Positions 1 through 6,787 of a DNA stretch of 10,009 nt are shown here, piece after piece. Under the pieces are notes generated by a model, which was given only the letters and a program-made list of their open reading frames with translations, did not search any database and had not been told where the DNA came from. Both the position numbers and the translations under genes were made by a program. Within the stretch, counting starts at the first letter, position 1. Every line of letters starts with the position of its first letter. The DNA is from an uncultured Bacillota bacterium (GTDB taxonomy: Bacteria; Bacillota_I; Bacilli_A; RFN20; CAG-449), in assembly GCA_905204225.1 (NCBI GenBank), contig CAJKZK010000066.1, positions 1 to 10,009 on the forward strand, in the 5' to 3' direction.

Positions 1-51
1 AGAATAGCGATTTATTATTTTTTTGTAAGTGTGTTAAATTTTGACGTATAC

Positions 52-72
52 AAAACACCTATTTCTAGGTGT
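52..72 (-). terminator. Putative terminator of the tRNA operon
   Basis: A perfect 7-bp inverted repeat (ACACCTA / TAGGTGT, arms 55-61 and 66-72) with a 4-base loop (GAAA on the minus strand) lies 12 bases past the 3' end of the serine tRNA. On the minus strand it is followed by only TTTTG, so the U-tract is short. It is the natural intrinsic terminator for the three-tRNA transcript, but leaky termination is possible. Bases 1-51 further left show no gene I can support. Confidence 0.55.
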
Positions 73-84
73 ATTTTAATTTAA

Positions 85-175
85 TGGCGGAGAAACAGAG
101 ATTTGAACTCTGGCGGGGCGTGAACCCCCTAATGGTTTTCAAGACCATCCCCTTCAGCCACTTGGGTATTTCTCC
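85..175 (-). tRNA. tRNA-Ser, anticodon TGA
   Basis: This 91-base tRNA includes the encoded CCA (85-87). The acceptor stem GGAGAAA/TTTCTCC pairs fully with discriminator G. The anticodon stem ATGGT/ACCAT holds the loop CTTGAAA, giving anticodon TGA (plus-strand 139-141), which reads UCA and related serine codons. A long variable arm closed by a G-rich/C-rich stem marks a class II tRNA, as expected for serine. The T-arm CAGAG/CTCTG pairs fully. It is the last gene of the three-tRNA transcript, 23 bases after tRNA-Ile2. Confidence 0.97.
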
Positions 176-198
176 ATAATGCATCAAATTGAAGTAGT

Positions 199-275
199 TG
201 GTGGACCTGGAGGGACTTGAACCCACGACCGGCGGTTTATGAGACCGCTGCTCTAACCAACTGCGCTACAGGTCC
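199..275 (-). tRNA. tRNA-Ile2 (CAT anticodon, lysidine type)
   Basis: This is a 77-base tRNA with encoded CCA (199-201) and anticodon CAT (plus-strand 239-241). Three tRNA types carry CAT. I call this one the minor isoleucine tRNA, whose C34 is changed to lysidine by TilS so that it reads AUA. It shows the features known to guide TilS and IleRS: base pairs C4-G69 and C5-G68, A37 and A38 in the loop CTCATAA, G29-C41, and discriminator A73. The acceptor GGACC and overall sequence resemble B. subtilis Ile2, and its place between elongator Met and Ser repeats the B. subtilis trnB order. One T-stem pair is a U-U mismatch. An automatic annotator may label it tRNA-Met. Confidence 0.88.
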
Positions 276-280
276 AAACT

Positions 281-357
281 TGGTAGCGGCGGGGGGACTC
301 GAACCCTCGACCTGTCGGGTATGAACCGAACGCTCTAACCAACTGGGCTACGCCGCC
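281..357 (-). tRNA. tRNA-Met, elongator (CAT)
   Basis: This is a 77-base tRNA with encoded CCA (281-283) and anticodon CAT (321-323). Its acceptor stem GGCGGCG/CGCCGCT, with a G1-U72 wobble, closely resembles the B. subtilis elongator methionine tRNA. It lacks the initiator's unpaired first base and the three G-C pairs of the anticodon stem. Position 38 is C, so it lacks the A37-A38 pattern of lysidine-type Ile2. Two stem pairs look unpaired: U-C at 27:43 and A-C in the T-stem. It is the first gene transcribed in the operon, 5 bases ahead of tRNA-Ile2. Confidence 0.9.
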
Positions 358-388
358 AAATGTCCGCTTTTTTTCAATTCGCTTATTT

Positions 389-417
389 ATATTATTCAAT
401 TTTACAAATAAAATCAA
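389..417 (-). promoter_or_regulatory. Sigma-A-type promoter of the tRNA operon
   Basis: On the minus strand, TTGATT (412-417) and TAATAT (389-394) are separated by exactly 17 bases. The start point would fall near 382, about 25 bases before the first tRNA, which suits a stable-RNA operon. The spacer and upstream bases are AT-rich. No clear terminator for mgtE lies between this promoter and the mgtE stop at 454, so read-through from mgtE may also contribute. Confidence 0.75.
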
Positions 418-453
418 GCATTTTTTTTAAAGTTTTAATTTTAATAGAATAAA

Positions 454-1863
454 TTATATTATAATACCAATTAATGGTCCTAATTCAATAAAGAAAAGGA
501 AACTTAATCCATAATAAACTGCTACAGCGACAAGATCATTTAAGGTAGTAATAAGTGGTCCAGATGCTGCAGCTGGATCAATATTAAATGAATGAAAGAT
601 AATAGGTATAGTACATCCTACTAATGAAGATAAAGTCATTGATACAAACAAAGCAGTGCCAATAATTCCAGAAGCAAATAAAGAATGAATGTAATCAAAT
701 GTTCCATTATTTGTTATAGGTAATCTAAAAATAGTAAGATAAATGAATGAACTTATAAATGATATAATTGATAATACAAGTCCATTACATAAGCCTACTC
801 TAAATTCTTTAAATACTAATTTTCTAATCATTTTTTTATCAACATCTTGATCAGACAAAATTCTAATTGTTACAGCTAATGATTGAGTGCCGGCATTACC
901 TGCCATATCAAGAACAACAGATTGGAAGAAAACCATTGTTGTTAATGTTGCAATAACATTAGAAAAACTAGATATTAACATTGATACGATAAAACCTAAG
1001 AATAATAATAAAATAAGCCAAGGAATTCTTTTTTTAATAGATGTCCAAACATTAGAATCTAAATCAACATTACCATTAATAGCAGCAAATTTTTGATAAT
1101 CTTCTTGCATTTCTTCTCCAGTAACTTCAACTAAATCATGAGCAGTTAAAGCTCCTATTAGATGTTCACTATCATCAAGAACAGGAATTATATCTTCACC
1201 ATAATCAACAACATCTTGATAAACTTCACTAACAATAGCACTAGCTAAAACAGAAGGATAATTTTCCATACAAATATTAGCTAATATAGCATTCTTTCTA
1301 GCTTTAATTAAATCTTTTAAATCAACAGCACCAATATATTTATTATCATCATCAACTACAAATATTGTTGAAATATTATCATTATCACCAGATTGTTTAA
1401 CTAGTTTTTTCATAGCAACAGGAATAGTATCTTCTTTATTAATAACAATGAAATTAGTAGTCATAATACGGCCAATTTGATCTTCATTATAAGATAAAAT
1501 CATTTCCGCATCTTCTCTAGCATCTTCATCCATTTTTGATAAAACAGATTCACGATCTTTGTTATCCATATCTTCTAGAATATCAACAGCATCATCTGAG
1601 TCCATTTCTTCTAGAATATCAGCTACAAATTCATCATCTAATCCTTCAATAATATCGTCAACATCATCAGCATACGAAATAACTTCAGATAAATCATCTT
1701 CATCTAGTATTTTAAATAATTCTGTTTTTTCTTCATCAGACAAATGAGGAATAACTTCCGCAATATCATTTTCATGATAATTTTGTAATTCTTCTTTTTT
1801 TTGTTTATTTGATTTGTTTGATTTTAAAATCTTTAAGATTTCTTCTACGAATTCTTCCATCAT
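454..1863 (-). CDS. mgtE: MgtE-type magnesium channel/transporter
   Basis: This is a 469-residue Mg2+ channel of the cytoplasmic membrane, close to the usual family length of about 450. Residues about 30-130 form the acidic, helical MgtE N domain, and two CBS domains follow (about 131-190 and 196-255). In the family these parts bind Mg2+ and close the pore when internal Mg2+ is high. Residues 281-469 hold the membrane domain of about five helices, with the family motifs GNAGTQS (322-328), DPAAASGP (429-436) and TTLND (439-443). The last of these carries the conserved pore-region Asp. The frame begins with two ATGs. The Shine-Dalgarno AGGAGGA (1868-1874) lies 4 bases from the first and 7 from the second, so the protein may start at residue 2 (1860). 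The gene stands alone after the dnaJ terminator. No M-box or other riboswitch fits in the short leader. Confidence 0.97.
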   Translation of the reverse strand: MMEEFVEEILKILKSNKSNKQKKEELQNYHENDIAEVIPHLSDEEKTELFKILDEDDLSEVISYADDVDDIIEGLDDEFVADILEEMDSDDAVDILEDMDNKDRESVLSKMDEDAREDAEMILSYNEDQIGRIMTTNFIVINKEDTIPVAMKKLVKQSGDNDNISTIFVVDDDNKYIGAVDLKDLIKARKNAILANICMENYPSVLASAIVSEVYQDVVDYGEDIIPVLDDSEHLIGALTAHDLVEVTGEEMQEDYQKFAAINGNVDLDSNVWTSIKKRIPWLILLLFLGFIVSMLISSFSNVIATLTTMVFFQSVVLDMAGNAGTQSLAVTIRILSDQDVDKKMIRKLVFKEFRVGLCNGLVLSIISFISSFIYLTIFRLPITNNGTFDYIHSLFASGIIGTALFVSMTLSSLVGCTIPIIFHSFNIDPAAASGPLITTLNDLVAVAVYYGLSFLFFIELGPLIGIII

Positions 1864-1893
1864 TTGTTCCTCCTATTCATATTTATTTTATAC

Positions 1894-1899
1894 ATTATA
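1894..1899 (-). promoter_or_regulatory. Candidate -10 box of the mgtE promoter
   Basis: A perfect TATAAT occurs on the minus strand between the dnaJ terminator and the mgtE Shine-Dalgarno. The -35 position falls in a T-run that overlaps the terminator tail and does not resemble TTGACA, so only the -10 box is convincing. The predicted leader is about 24 bases, too short for a structured riboswitch. Confidence 0.4.
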
Positions 1900-1910
1900 A
1901 TAAATAAAAA

Positions 1911-1956
1911 CAAATAAAAAAAAATAAAAGCGAAGAATAAATAATTCGCTTTTATT
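1911..1956 (-). terminator. Rho-independent terminator after dnaJ
   Basis: A perfect 12-bp stem (arms 1923-1934 and 1945-1956, containing AAGCGAA/TTCGCTT) with a 10-base loop begins about 20 bases after the dnaJ stop. On the minus strand it is followed by an uninterrupted T-run and then ATTTG. It ends the chaperone operon and insulates mgtE. Because the stem's outer part is A/T pairs on both sides, it might also work weakly on the plus strand. Confidence 0.9.
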
Positions 1957-1976
1957 AATTTAATCAATCAAATAAA

Positions 1977-3116
1977 TTATTTCATGCCTTTTTTGATTCT
2001 ATCAAAAATAGTTTCTTTTCCTTTTTTAGCAACTTTAACATCGTTTAATTGAGCTAATTTTTCTAAACATTCTCTTTCTTCTTTGTTAATTGATGTAGGA
2101 AGTTTTACATTTAAATGAATAAATTCATCTCCTGCTTGAGAAGAACGTAAATCTTTAACACCTTTCCCACGAAGCTTTAAAATTGTACCTGGTTGAGTAC
2201 CACTTGGAACATCAACAGTTACAGTGCCATATACAGTTTCAACATCAATAGTTGCACCTAAAATTGCTTCAAGATATGATATATCTTTTGTTACATGAAT
2301 ATTATTTCCTTCACGGGTAAATAATTTACTATCTTCAACTATTATTTCAAGATATAAATCACCATTTGGTCCACCATTTAAACCACGTTCACCTTTTCCA
2401 CGGACACAAATTTGTTGACCATTTGAAATACCCGCAGGAATTTTAACTTCAATAGTTTTTCTTGATGAAGTATATCCTTTACCACCACATACATGGCAAG
2501 ATTTTCTAACAATTTTACCTGTACCATTACAACGTGGACAAGCTCTTTGAGATTGCATTTGGCCAAAAATAGTTTGTTGAACAGATCTAATAGTACCTGA
2601 GCCATTACAATCTGGACATGAAATTATATCAGATGGAGATTCTGCACCAGTACCATTACAATTTGGGCAATTTTCATCAAGGTTAATATCTAAATCAATT
2701 GTACGACCATTTATAGAATCCATAAATGATATTTTAACTCTTTTAAGAGTATCATCGCCTCTGATTGGCCCATTTTGCTGACGACTTCTTCTAGCTCCAC
2801 CGCCTCCAAAAAATGAACCAAAAATGTCTCCTAAATCAATATCACCGAAATCACCAAAGTTTGCTCCACCGCCTCCAAAACCAGCTTGTGGATCAAAAGC
2901 TGCATATCCAAATTGATCATATTTAGCTTTTTTATCAGCATCAGAAAGAATATCATAAGCTTCTTGAACTTCTTTAAATTTTTCTTCAGCACCAGGTTCT
3001 TTATTTAAATCAGGATGATATTTTCTAGCGAGTTTTCTATAAGCAGATTTGATTTCATCTGCACTTGCAGATTTACTAACGCCTAACACTTCGTATGGAT
3101 CTCTTTTTTCTGCCAT
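1977..3116 (-). CDS. dnaJ: Chaperone DnaJ (Hsp40, type I)
   Basis: This 379-residue type I J-protein delivers unfolded clients to DnaK and stimulates its ATPase. The J domain (about 5-70) contains the essential HPD motif at 34-36. A Gly/Phe-rich linker follows (about 75-107). The zinc-binding region has four CxxCxGxG repeats at 150, 167, 193 and 207, and all eight cysteines are present. The C-terminal substrate-binding beta domains run from about 215 to 335. The length is normal for the family. The start ATG is supported by AAAGGAG (3125-3131) 8 bases upstream. It is the last gene of the hrcA operon, 65 bases after dnaK, with a hairpin in the gap and a strong terminator behind it. Confidence 0.98.
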   Translation of the reverse strand: MAEKRDPYEVLGVSKSASADEIKSAYRKLARKYHPDLNKEPGAEEKFKEVQEAYDILSDADKKAKYDQFGYAAFDPQAGFGGGGANFGDFGDIDLGDIFGSFFGGGGARRSRQQNGPIRGDDTLKRVKISFMDSINGRTIDLDINLDENCPNCNGTGAESPSDIISCPDCNGSGTIRSVQQTIFGQMQSQRACPRCNGTGKIVRKSCHVCGGKGYTSSRKTIEVKIPAGISNGQQICVRGKGERGLNGGPNGDLYLEIIVEDSKLFTREGNNIHVTKDISYLEAILGATIDVETVYGTVTVDVPSGTQPGTILKLRGKGVKDLRSSQAGDEFIHLNVKLPTSINKEERECLEKLAQLNDVKVAKKGKETIFDRIKKGMK

Positions 3117-3139
3117 AAAGATTGCTCCTTTCTCGATAA

Positions 3140-3164
3140 ATGGAGGTCAATTATTGGCCTCCAT
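3140..3164 (-). other. Intergenic hairpin between dnaK and dnaJ
   Basis: The inverted repeat TGGAGGTCA (3141-3149) / TGGCCTCCA (3155-3163) has a 5-base loop, one G-T pair and one extra flanking A-T pair. In the operon mRNA it sits about 18 bases after the dnaK stop and 8 bases before the dnaJ Shine-Dalgarno. The RNA-sense strand has an A-run before it and only TTTATC after it, so it is at best a weak terminator for the operon. It may instead protect the dnaK mRNA 3' end or lower dnaJ expression. On the plus strand it is followed by TAATTTTTTTT and looks like a standard terminator. Confidence 0.7.
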
Positions 3165-3181
3165 AATTTTTTTTAATCTTT

Positions 3182-5014
3182 TTATTTCTTTTCTGTGTAA
3201 TCAGCATCAACTACATTATCATCTTTTGAAGAAGATCCGTTATCTTGTTGAGGTTGTGGATTTGCTTCTTGTTGTGATTGTTGATATTGTTGAGCCATTG
3301 CAGCAGCTTGTTCTAATTGAGACATTTTATTCTTTAATGTTTCAATATCATTATTATCTAATGCTGTTTTGAGTTCATCACGAATTTGTTGAGTTTGTTT
3401 CTTTTGATCTTCACTCATTTTAGCACCTTCATTAGCTAATGATTCATCGATTTGAGAAATTAAAGATTCAGCTTTGTTTTTAACTTCAACTTCTTCTTTT
3501 CTCTTATCATCAGCTTCTTTATTAGCTTCTGCTTCTTTAACCATACGATCAATTTCTTCTTTAGAAAGACCATTTGATCCAGAAATTGTAATTTGTTGTT
3601 CTTTTTGAGTATCAAGATCTTTTGCTTTTACATTAACAATACCATTTGCATCAATATTAAATGTAACTTCAATACGAGGTTGACCTCTTCTTGCTGGACG
3701 AATGCCATCAAGTTTAAATGTTCCTAATAATTTATTATCTCTTGCCATTGGTCTTTCACCTTGGTAAACCATAATATCAACAGCAGGTTGATTATCTTCA
3801 GCAGTTGAGAAGACATTAGATTTTGTTGTAGGAATTGTAGTATTTCTTTCAATTAAAGGTGTCATAACTCCACCCATAGTTTCAATACCTAATGTTAAAG
3901 GTGTAACATCAAGAAGTAAGATATCTTTCTTATCACCACTTAATACGCCACCTTGAATTGCTGCACCAACAGAAACAGCTTCATCAGGGTTAATTGACAT
4001 ATTAGGTTGTTTACCAGTTAATTGTTTAACTAACTCAACAACAGCAGGCATACGTGTTGAACCACCAATTAATAAAACTTCATCAAGTTGAGAAGCATTT
4101 AATTTAGCATCTGCTAAAGCTTTTCTAACAGGGTCTTCTGTTCTTCTTAACAAATCTTTAGTTAAATCTTGGAATTTAGCTCTTGTTAATGTTGTTTCAA
4201 AGTTAACAGGTCCATTATTAGTCATAGCTAAGAAAGGAAGTGAAATTGTAACTTGTAATTGGCTTGATAAAGAAATTTTAGCTTTTTCAGCTTCTTCTTT
4301 AATTCTTTGCATAGCCATTTTATCATTAGTTAAATCAAGACCATATTGAGCTTTAATTTCTCCTAAGATATATTTACCTAAAGCATTATCCCAGTCATCA
4401 CCACCAAGGTGAGAATCACCAGAAGTAGAAATAACTTCAAATGTGCCATCGCCAATATCAAGGATAGATACATCGAATGTACCACCACCTAAATCATAAA
4501 CAAGAATCTTTTGAGATTTACCATTATTATCTTCACCATAAGCCAATGCAGCAGCAGTAGGTTCAGAAATAATTCTTAATACATCTAATCCAGCAATTTT
4601 ACCAGCATCTTTAGTTGCTTGTCTTTGAGCATCATTGAAGTATGCAGGAACAGTAATAACTGCTTTAGTAATAGGTTGACCTAAATTATCTTCAGAATAT
4701 TTTTTCATATAAGCAAGAATTTTTGCTGAAATTTCTTGAGGTGTAAAATCTTTATTTAAGCAACTAATATGTACTTTTTCTCCAGTACCCATTTTTCTTT
4801 TAATAGAAGCAATAGTATCAGGATTAGTTAAAAGCATTCTTTTTGCAGCAAAACCAACAATTTCTTCTCCATCAGGTTTAAATGCTACAACTGAAGGTGT
4901 AGTATTAGGTCCTTCTGGATTTGGAATAACTTTAACCTTTCCATCAGGTTGCATATAAGAAGCAACTGAGTTTGTGGTACCTAAATCGATACCTAAAATA
5001 ATTTCTTTTGCCAT
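3182..5014 (-). CDS. dnaK: Molecular chaperone DnaK (Hsp70)
   Basis: This is a 610-residue Hsp70, the central ATP-driven chaperone of the cytoplasm. The ATPase domain (about 1-360) shows the phosphate-binding DLGTTNS (10-16), the second phosphate loop DLGGGTFDVS (174-183) and GGSTRMP (317-323). The linker DILLLDV (364-370) joins it to the substrate-binding domain. The tail is Gln-rich and ends in the Hsp70-like VVDADY. The N-terminal quadrant lacks the roughly 23-residue insertion found in E. coli DnaK, a known Gram-positive signature. The start is fixed by AAAGGAG (5025-5031) inside the last codons of grpE. Only 5 bases separate the grpE stop from this ATG, so translation is likely coupled. 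Confidence 0.99.
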   Translation of the reverse strand: MAKEIILGIDLGTTNSVASYMQPDGKVKVIPNPEGPNTTPSVVAFKPDGEEIVGFAAKRMLLTNPDTIASIKRKMGTGEKVHISCLNKDFTPQEISAKILAYMKKYSEDNLGQPITKAVITVPAYFNDAQRQATKDAGKIAGLDVLRIISEPTAAALAYGEDNNGKSQKILVYDLGGGTFDVSILDIGDGTFEVISTSGDSHLGGDDWDNALGKYILGEIKAQYGLDLTNDKMAMQRIKEEAEKAKISLSSQLQVTISLPFLAMTNNGPVNFETTLTRAKFQDLTKDLLRRTEDPVRKALADAKLNASQLDEVLLIGGSTRMPAVVELVKQLTGKQPNMSINPDEAVSVGAAIQGGVLSGDKKDILLLDVTPLTLGIETMGGVMTPLIERNTTIPTTKSNVFSTAEDNQPAVDIMVYQGERPMARDNKLLGTFKLDGIRPARRGQPRIEVTFNIDANGIVNVKAKDLDTQKEQQITISGSNGLSKEEIDRMVKEAEANKEADDKRKEEVEVKNKAESLISQIDESLANEGAKMSEDQKKQTQQIRDELKTALDNNDIETLKNKMSQLEQAAAMAQQYQQSQQEANPQPQQDNGSSSKDDNVVDADYTEKK

Positions 5015-5019
5015 AATAT

Positions 5020-5592
5020 TTATTCTCCTTTATCTTCTGATTTTTCATCAGTTTTTTTTGGTTCTTCTTTTTTTACTTTTGAGACAACTACCATTGCTGG
5101 TCGAACCAATCTATCTCTAAGCATGTATCCAGGTTTTGATAAATCCATTACTAGATCATCTTTTTCACCCTCTACAACTTCGATTGCTTGCATAAATGTT
5201 GGATCAAACTTTTCACCTTTTTTAGGAAGAACTTGTTTTACTCCTTCACTAGTTAATGCATCAACCATTGACTTATATATCATTTCAAATCCAATTAAGT
5301 AATTTTTTAATGTTGGATCTTCAGGTGTAACTTTGAGAACTAAATAGAACGAATCCAAAGTTGGAAGCAATTTTTCTACAAATGGTTGACCACGGTATTT
5401 AACCATCAGTTGATGATCTTTTTCATAAGATTTTCTTAAATTATCGCAATCAGCTACTGTTCTATATGCTTTATCTTTCCAAGTAGCGACTTCTTTTGTA
5501 AGTTCATCGACTTTAGCTTGTAAAGGATTAACTTCTTTTTTTTCTTCTTTTTTCTCTTGTTCCACTTTTTTTTCTTCTTTCTTCTCTTTCAT
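5020..5592 (-). CDS. grpE: Nucleotide exchange factor GrpE
   Basis: This 190-residue protein releases ADP from DnaK and resets the Hsp70 cycle. The first 20 residues are almost all Lys and Glu. A long coiled-coil helix follows (about 24-60), then the C-terminal beta domain with the GrpE signature region beginning FDPTFMQAIEVV (119-130) and continuing through PGYMLRDRLVRPAMVVVSK (144-162). The length is typical. Its ATG overlaps the hrcA stop by one base (TAATG), and GAAAGGAA (5601-5608) inside the hrcA 3' end is its ribosome site, 8 bases away. Both point to translational coupling to hrcA. The C-terminal tail is again highly charged. Confidence 0.98.
   Translation of the reverse strand: MKEKKEEKKVEQEKKEEKKEVNPLQAKVDELTKEVATWKDKAYRTVADCDNLRKSYEKDHQLMVKYRGQPFVEKLLPTLDSFYLVLKVTPEDPTLKNYLIGFEMIYKSMVDALTSEGVKQVLPKKGEKFDPTFMQAIEVVEGEKDDLVMDLSKPGYMLRDRLVRPAMVVVSKVKKEEPKKTDEKSEDKGE
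5535..5580 (-). repeat. Direct repeat in the grpE 5' end
   Basis: The 16-base unit CTTTTTTTTCTTCTTT occurs exactly at 5535-5550 and 5565-5580, offset by 30 bases (ten codons). On the coding strand each copy contains A8. The pair encodes a repeated EKKEEKK (grpE residues 3-9 and 13-19). The offset is a multiple of three, so copy-number change would keep the frame, while slippage in either A8 run would break it. Confidence 0.8.
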
Positions 5593-6632
5593 TAACTTGG
5601 TTCCTTTCTACCATCGTCATCACCATAAGCATTCATAATTTGTTCAGCTAGATATTCAAGAGAATTAACTATTTTATCATAATCCATTCTCTTTGGTCCA
5701 ACTAAAGTAATCGTGCCTTCATGGCCATGACCTACATTAATTTTTTTAGTAACAAATGAAACATCATCTAAACCATTACCATTTTCATCTTTACCAATAT
5801 GGCAATCTAAAGATTCATTTCCATCTATTACTTCCTTAATTTTTTCTGGTGAATCAATAAACTTTAACATCTCTTTAAGTTTCTGTACATCAGTATTAAA
5901 TTCAGGTTGATCTAACAAATTCTCTTTACCATACAAAGCAATTCTTTCGCTAGTAAATTTCATAAAAGCTTCTGCTAAAGCTCTATATAATTTATCATTA
6001 GCGTGAACTACTGATTGAATTAATGGTTTAATTGCTTCCATCTTTTCAATAAGATTAGATATTGCAGTGCCTTTAACTCTTTCATTAATTAAATCAACAC
6101 ATTTTTTAATATCATTTAATGAAACAGATTCATCAAAGATAAATGTTTTGTTTTCAACATAACCTTTATCTGTAACAAATAAGCAAGTAGCGCTATTAGA
6201 AGATAATGGAACAACTTGAATTGACGCTAAATGTTCTTCATTTGCACTAGGTCCAAGAACAACTGATGCTAAGTTTGTCATATGAGATAAAATTTCACAT
6301 GATTCTTTTAACACATCTTCAATAGATTTACTTCTTTGATCAAGAACCAATGCTATTTGATTCTTTAATTGTTCATCAACATTTTGGAAATTATTATCAC
6401 GTAAATATTTAACATAATAACGATACCCTTCACTTGATGGAACTCTTCCTGAAGAAGTATGAGTTTTTTCAAGATAACCTAAACTTTCAAGTTTTGCCAT
6501 TTCTGCTCTAATTGTTGCAGAAGAATAAGGTAAGTCAAAATTTTCAAGTAAGGTGTTACTTCCAACTGGTGTAGCAGTCTTTACAAAGTATTCAACTATA
6601 TACTTTAATACTAAATCAGTTCTTGAAAGCAT
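5592..6632 (-). CDS. hrcA: Heat-inducible transcription repressor HrcA
   Basis: This is a 346-residue repressor that binds CIRCE operators and represses class I heat-shock genes. In the family its activity depends on GroEL. The N-terminal winged helix runs from about 1 to 75, with the recognition region around SSATIRAEMAKLESLGYLEK and the conserved SSGRVPSSEGYRYYV wing. The rest is the HrcA dimerisation and GAF-like domain. I chose the ATG at 6630-6632 because the strong Shine-Dalgarno AAGGAGGT (6641-6648) lies 8 bases upstream. A longer frame from a GTG at 6653 would have to translate through this ribosome site and the operator. It is the first gene of hrcA-grpE-dnaK-dnaJ and should control itself through the two CIRCE elements upstream. 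Confidence 0.97.
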   Translation of the reverse strand: MLSRTDLVLKYIVEYFVKTATPVGSNTLLENFDLPYSSATIRAEMAKLESLGYLEKTHTSSGRVPSSEGYRYYVKYLRDNNFQNVDEQLKNQIALVLDQRSKSIEDVLKESCEILSHMTNLASVVLGPSANEEHLASIQVVPLSSNSATCLFVTDKGYVENKTFIFDESVSLNDIKKCVDLINERVKGTAISNLIEKMEAIKPLIQSVVHANDKLYRALAEAFMKFTSERIALYGKENLLDQPEFNTDVQKLKEMLKFIDSPEKIKEVIDGNESLDCHIGKDENGNGLDDVSFVTKKINVGHGHEGTITLVGPKRMDYDKIVNSLEYLAEQIMNAYGDDDGRKEPS

Positions 6633-6640
6633 TTTATTGC

Positions 6641-6648
6641 ACCTCCTT
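6641..6648 (-). promoter_or_regulatory. Ribosome binding site that sets the hrcA start
   Basis: AAGGAGGT on the minus strand is a near-perfect Shine-Dalgarno, 8 bases from the ATG at 6632. It overlaps the edge of the proximal CIRCE by two bases. It excludes the upstream in-frame GTG at 6653 as the start. Confidence 0.9.
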
Positions 6649-6673
6649 AGCACTATTATTTCTCAAGTGCTAA
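6647..6673 (-). promoter_or_regulatory. CIRCE operator, proximal copy
   Basis: TTAGCACTA, 9 spacer bases, then AAGTGCTAA. Each half matches the CIRCE consensus TTAGCACTC-N9-GAGTGCTAA at 8 of 9 positions, differing only at the innermost base. It covers the predicted transcription start and the hrcA leader, so HrcA bound here would block initiation. In the mRNA it can also form a 5' hairpin next to the ribosome site. Confidence 0.97.
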
Positions 6674-6677
6674 TTAT

Positions 6678-6705
6678 ATTATACGCAATAATTTAGCACT
6701 GTCAA
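6678..6705 (-). promoter_or_regulatory. Sigma-A promoter of the hrcA operon
   Basis: On the minus strand there is a perfect TTGACA (6700-6705), 16 bases, and a perfect TATAAT (6678-6683). The start point would be near 6671, inside the proximal CIRCE. The -35 box lies inside the distal CIRCE, so both core elements are flanked or covered by operators. This is the vegetative promoter expected for a class I heat-shock operon. Confidence 0.93.
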
Positions 6706-6719
6706 CACTTTAGTGCTAA
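6693..6719 (-). promoter_or_regulatory. CIRCE operator, distal copy
   Basis: TTAGCACTG, 9 bases, then TAGTGCTAA. It again matches consensus at 8 of 9 positions per half and differs only at the innermost base. Its centre is 46 bases upstream of the centre of the proximal copy, and it covers the -35 box TTGACA. HrcA here would directly exclude RNA polymerase. Confidence 0.95.
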
Positions 6720-6737
6720 TTTTTTTACAAATTTATT

Positions 6738-6787
6738 AAAAAACTAAAAAATGAGACCAATTAATTATTTCATAATTAAATCTCATT
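6738..6787 (-). terminator. Terminator upstream of the hrcA promoter
   Basis: On the plus strand, AATGAGA (6750-6756) pairs with TCTCATT (6781-6787), and TTAATTAT (6761-6768) pairs with ATAATTAA (6772-6779) around a 3-base loop, with a small asymmetric internal loop between. On the minus strand the stem is followed by TTTT AG TTTTTT. It ends either the ABC operon, the putative small RNA that starts near 6876, or both, and isolates the hrcA promoter from upstream transcription. Confidence 0.8.

Noticed and set aside
887..1096. Plus-strand open frame inside mgtE
   Set aside because: It lies antisense to strongly conserved mgtE sequence (including GNAGTQS), has no ribosome site, and its product resembles nothing.
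1559..1747. Plus-strand Ser-rich open frame
   Set aside because: It is the antisense reading of the acidic Asp/Glu codons of the MgtE N domain, so the Ser/Ile bias is an artefact.
1864..1976. M-box (magnesium) riboswitch upstream of mgtE
   Set aside because: The gap is only 113 bases and is mostly the dnaJ terminator and AT-rich sequence. An M-box needs roughly 160 structured bases.
2378..2605. Minus-strand frame overlapping dnaJ
   Set aside because: It is an out-of-frame reading of the DnaJ zinc-finger region, where dnaJ itself is intact.
3049..3372. Plus-strand open frame spanning the dnaJ start and dnaK end
   Set aside because: It is antisense to both genes and crosses the intergenic hairpin. 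No ribosome site or recognisable domain is present.
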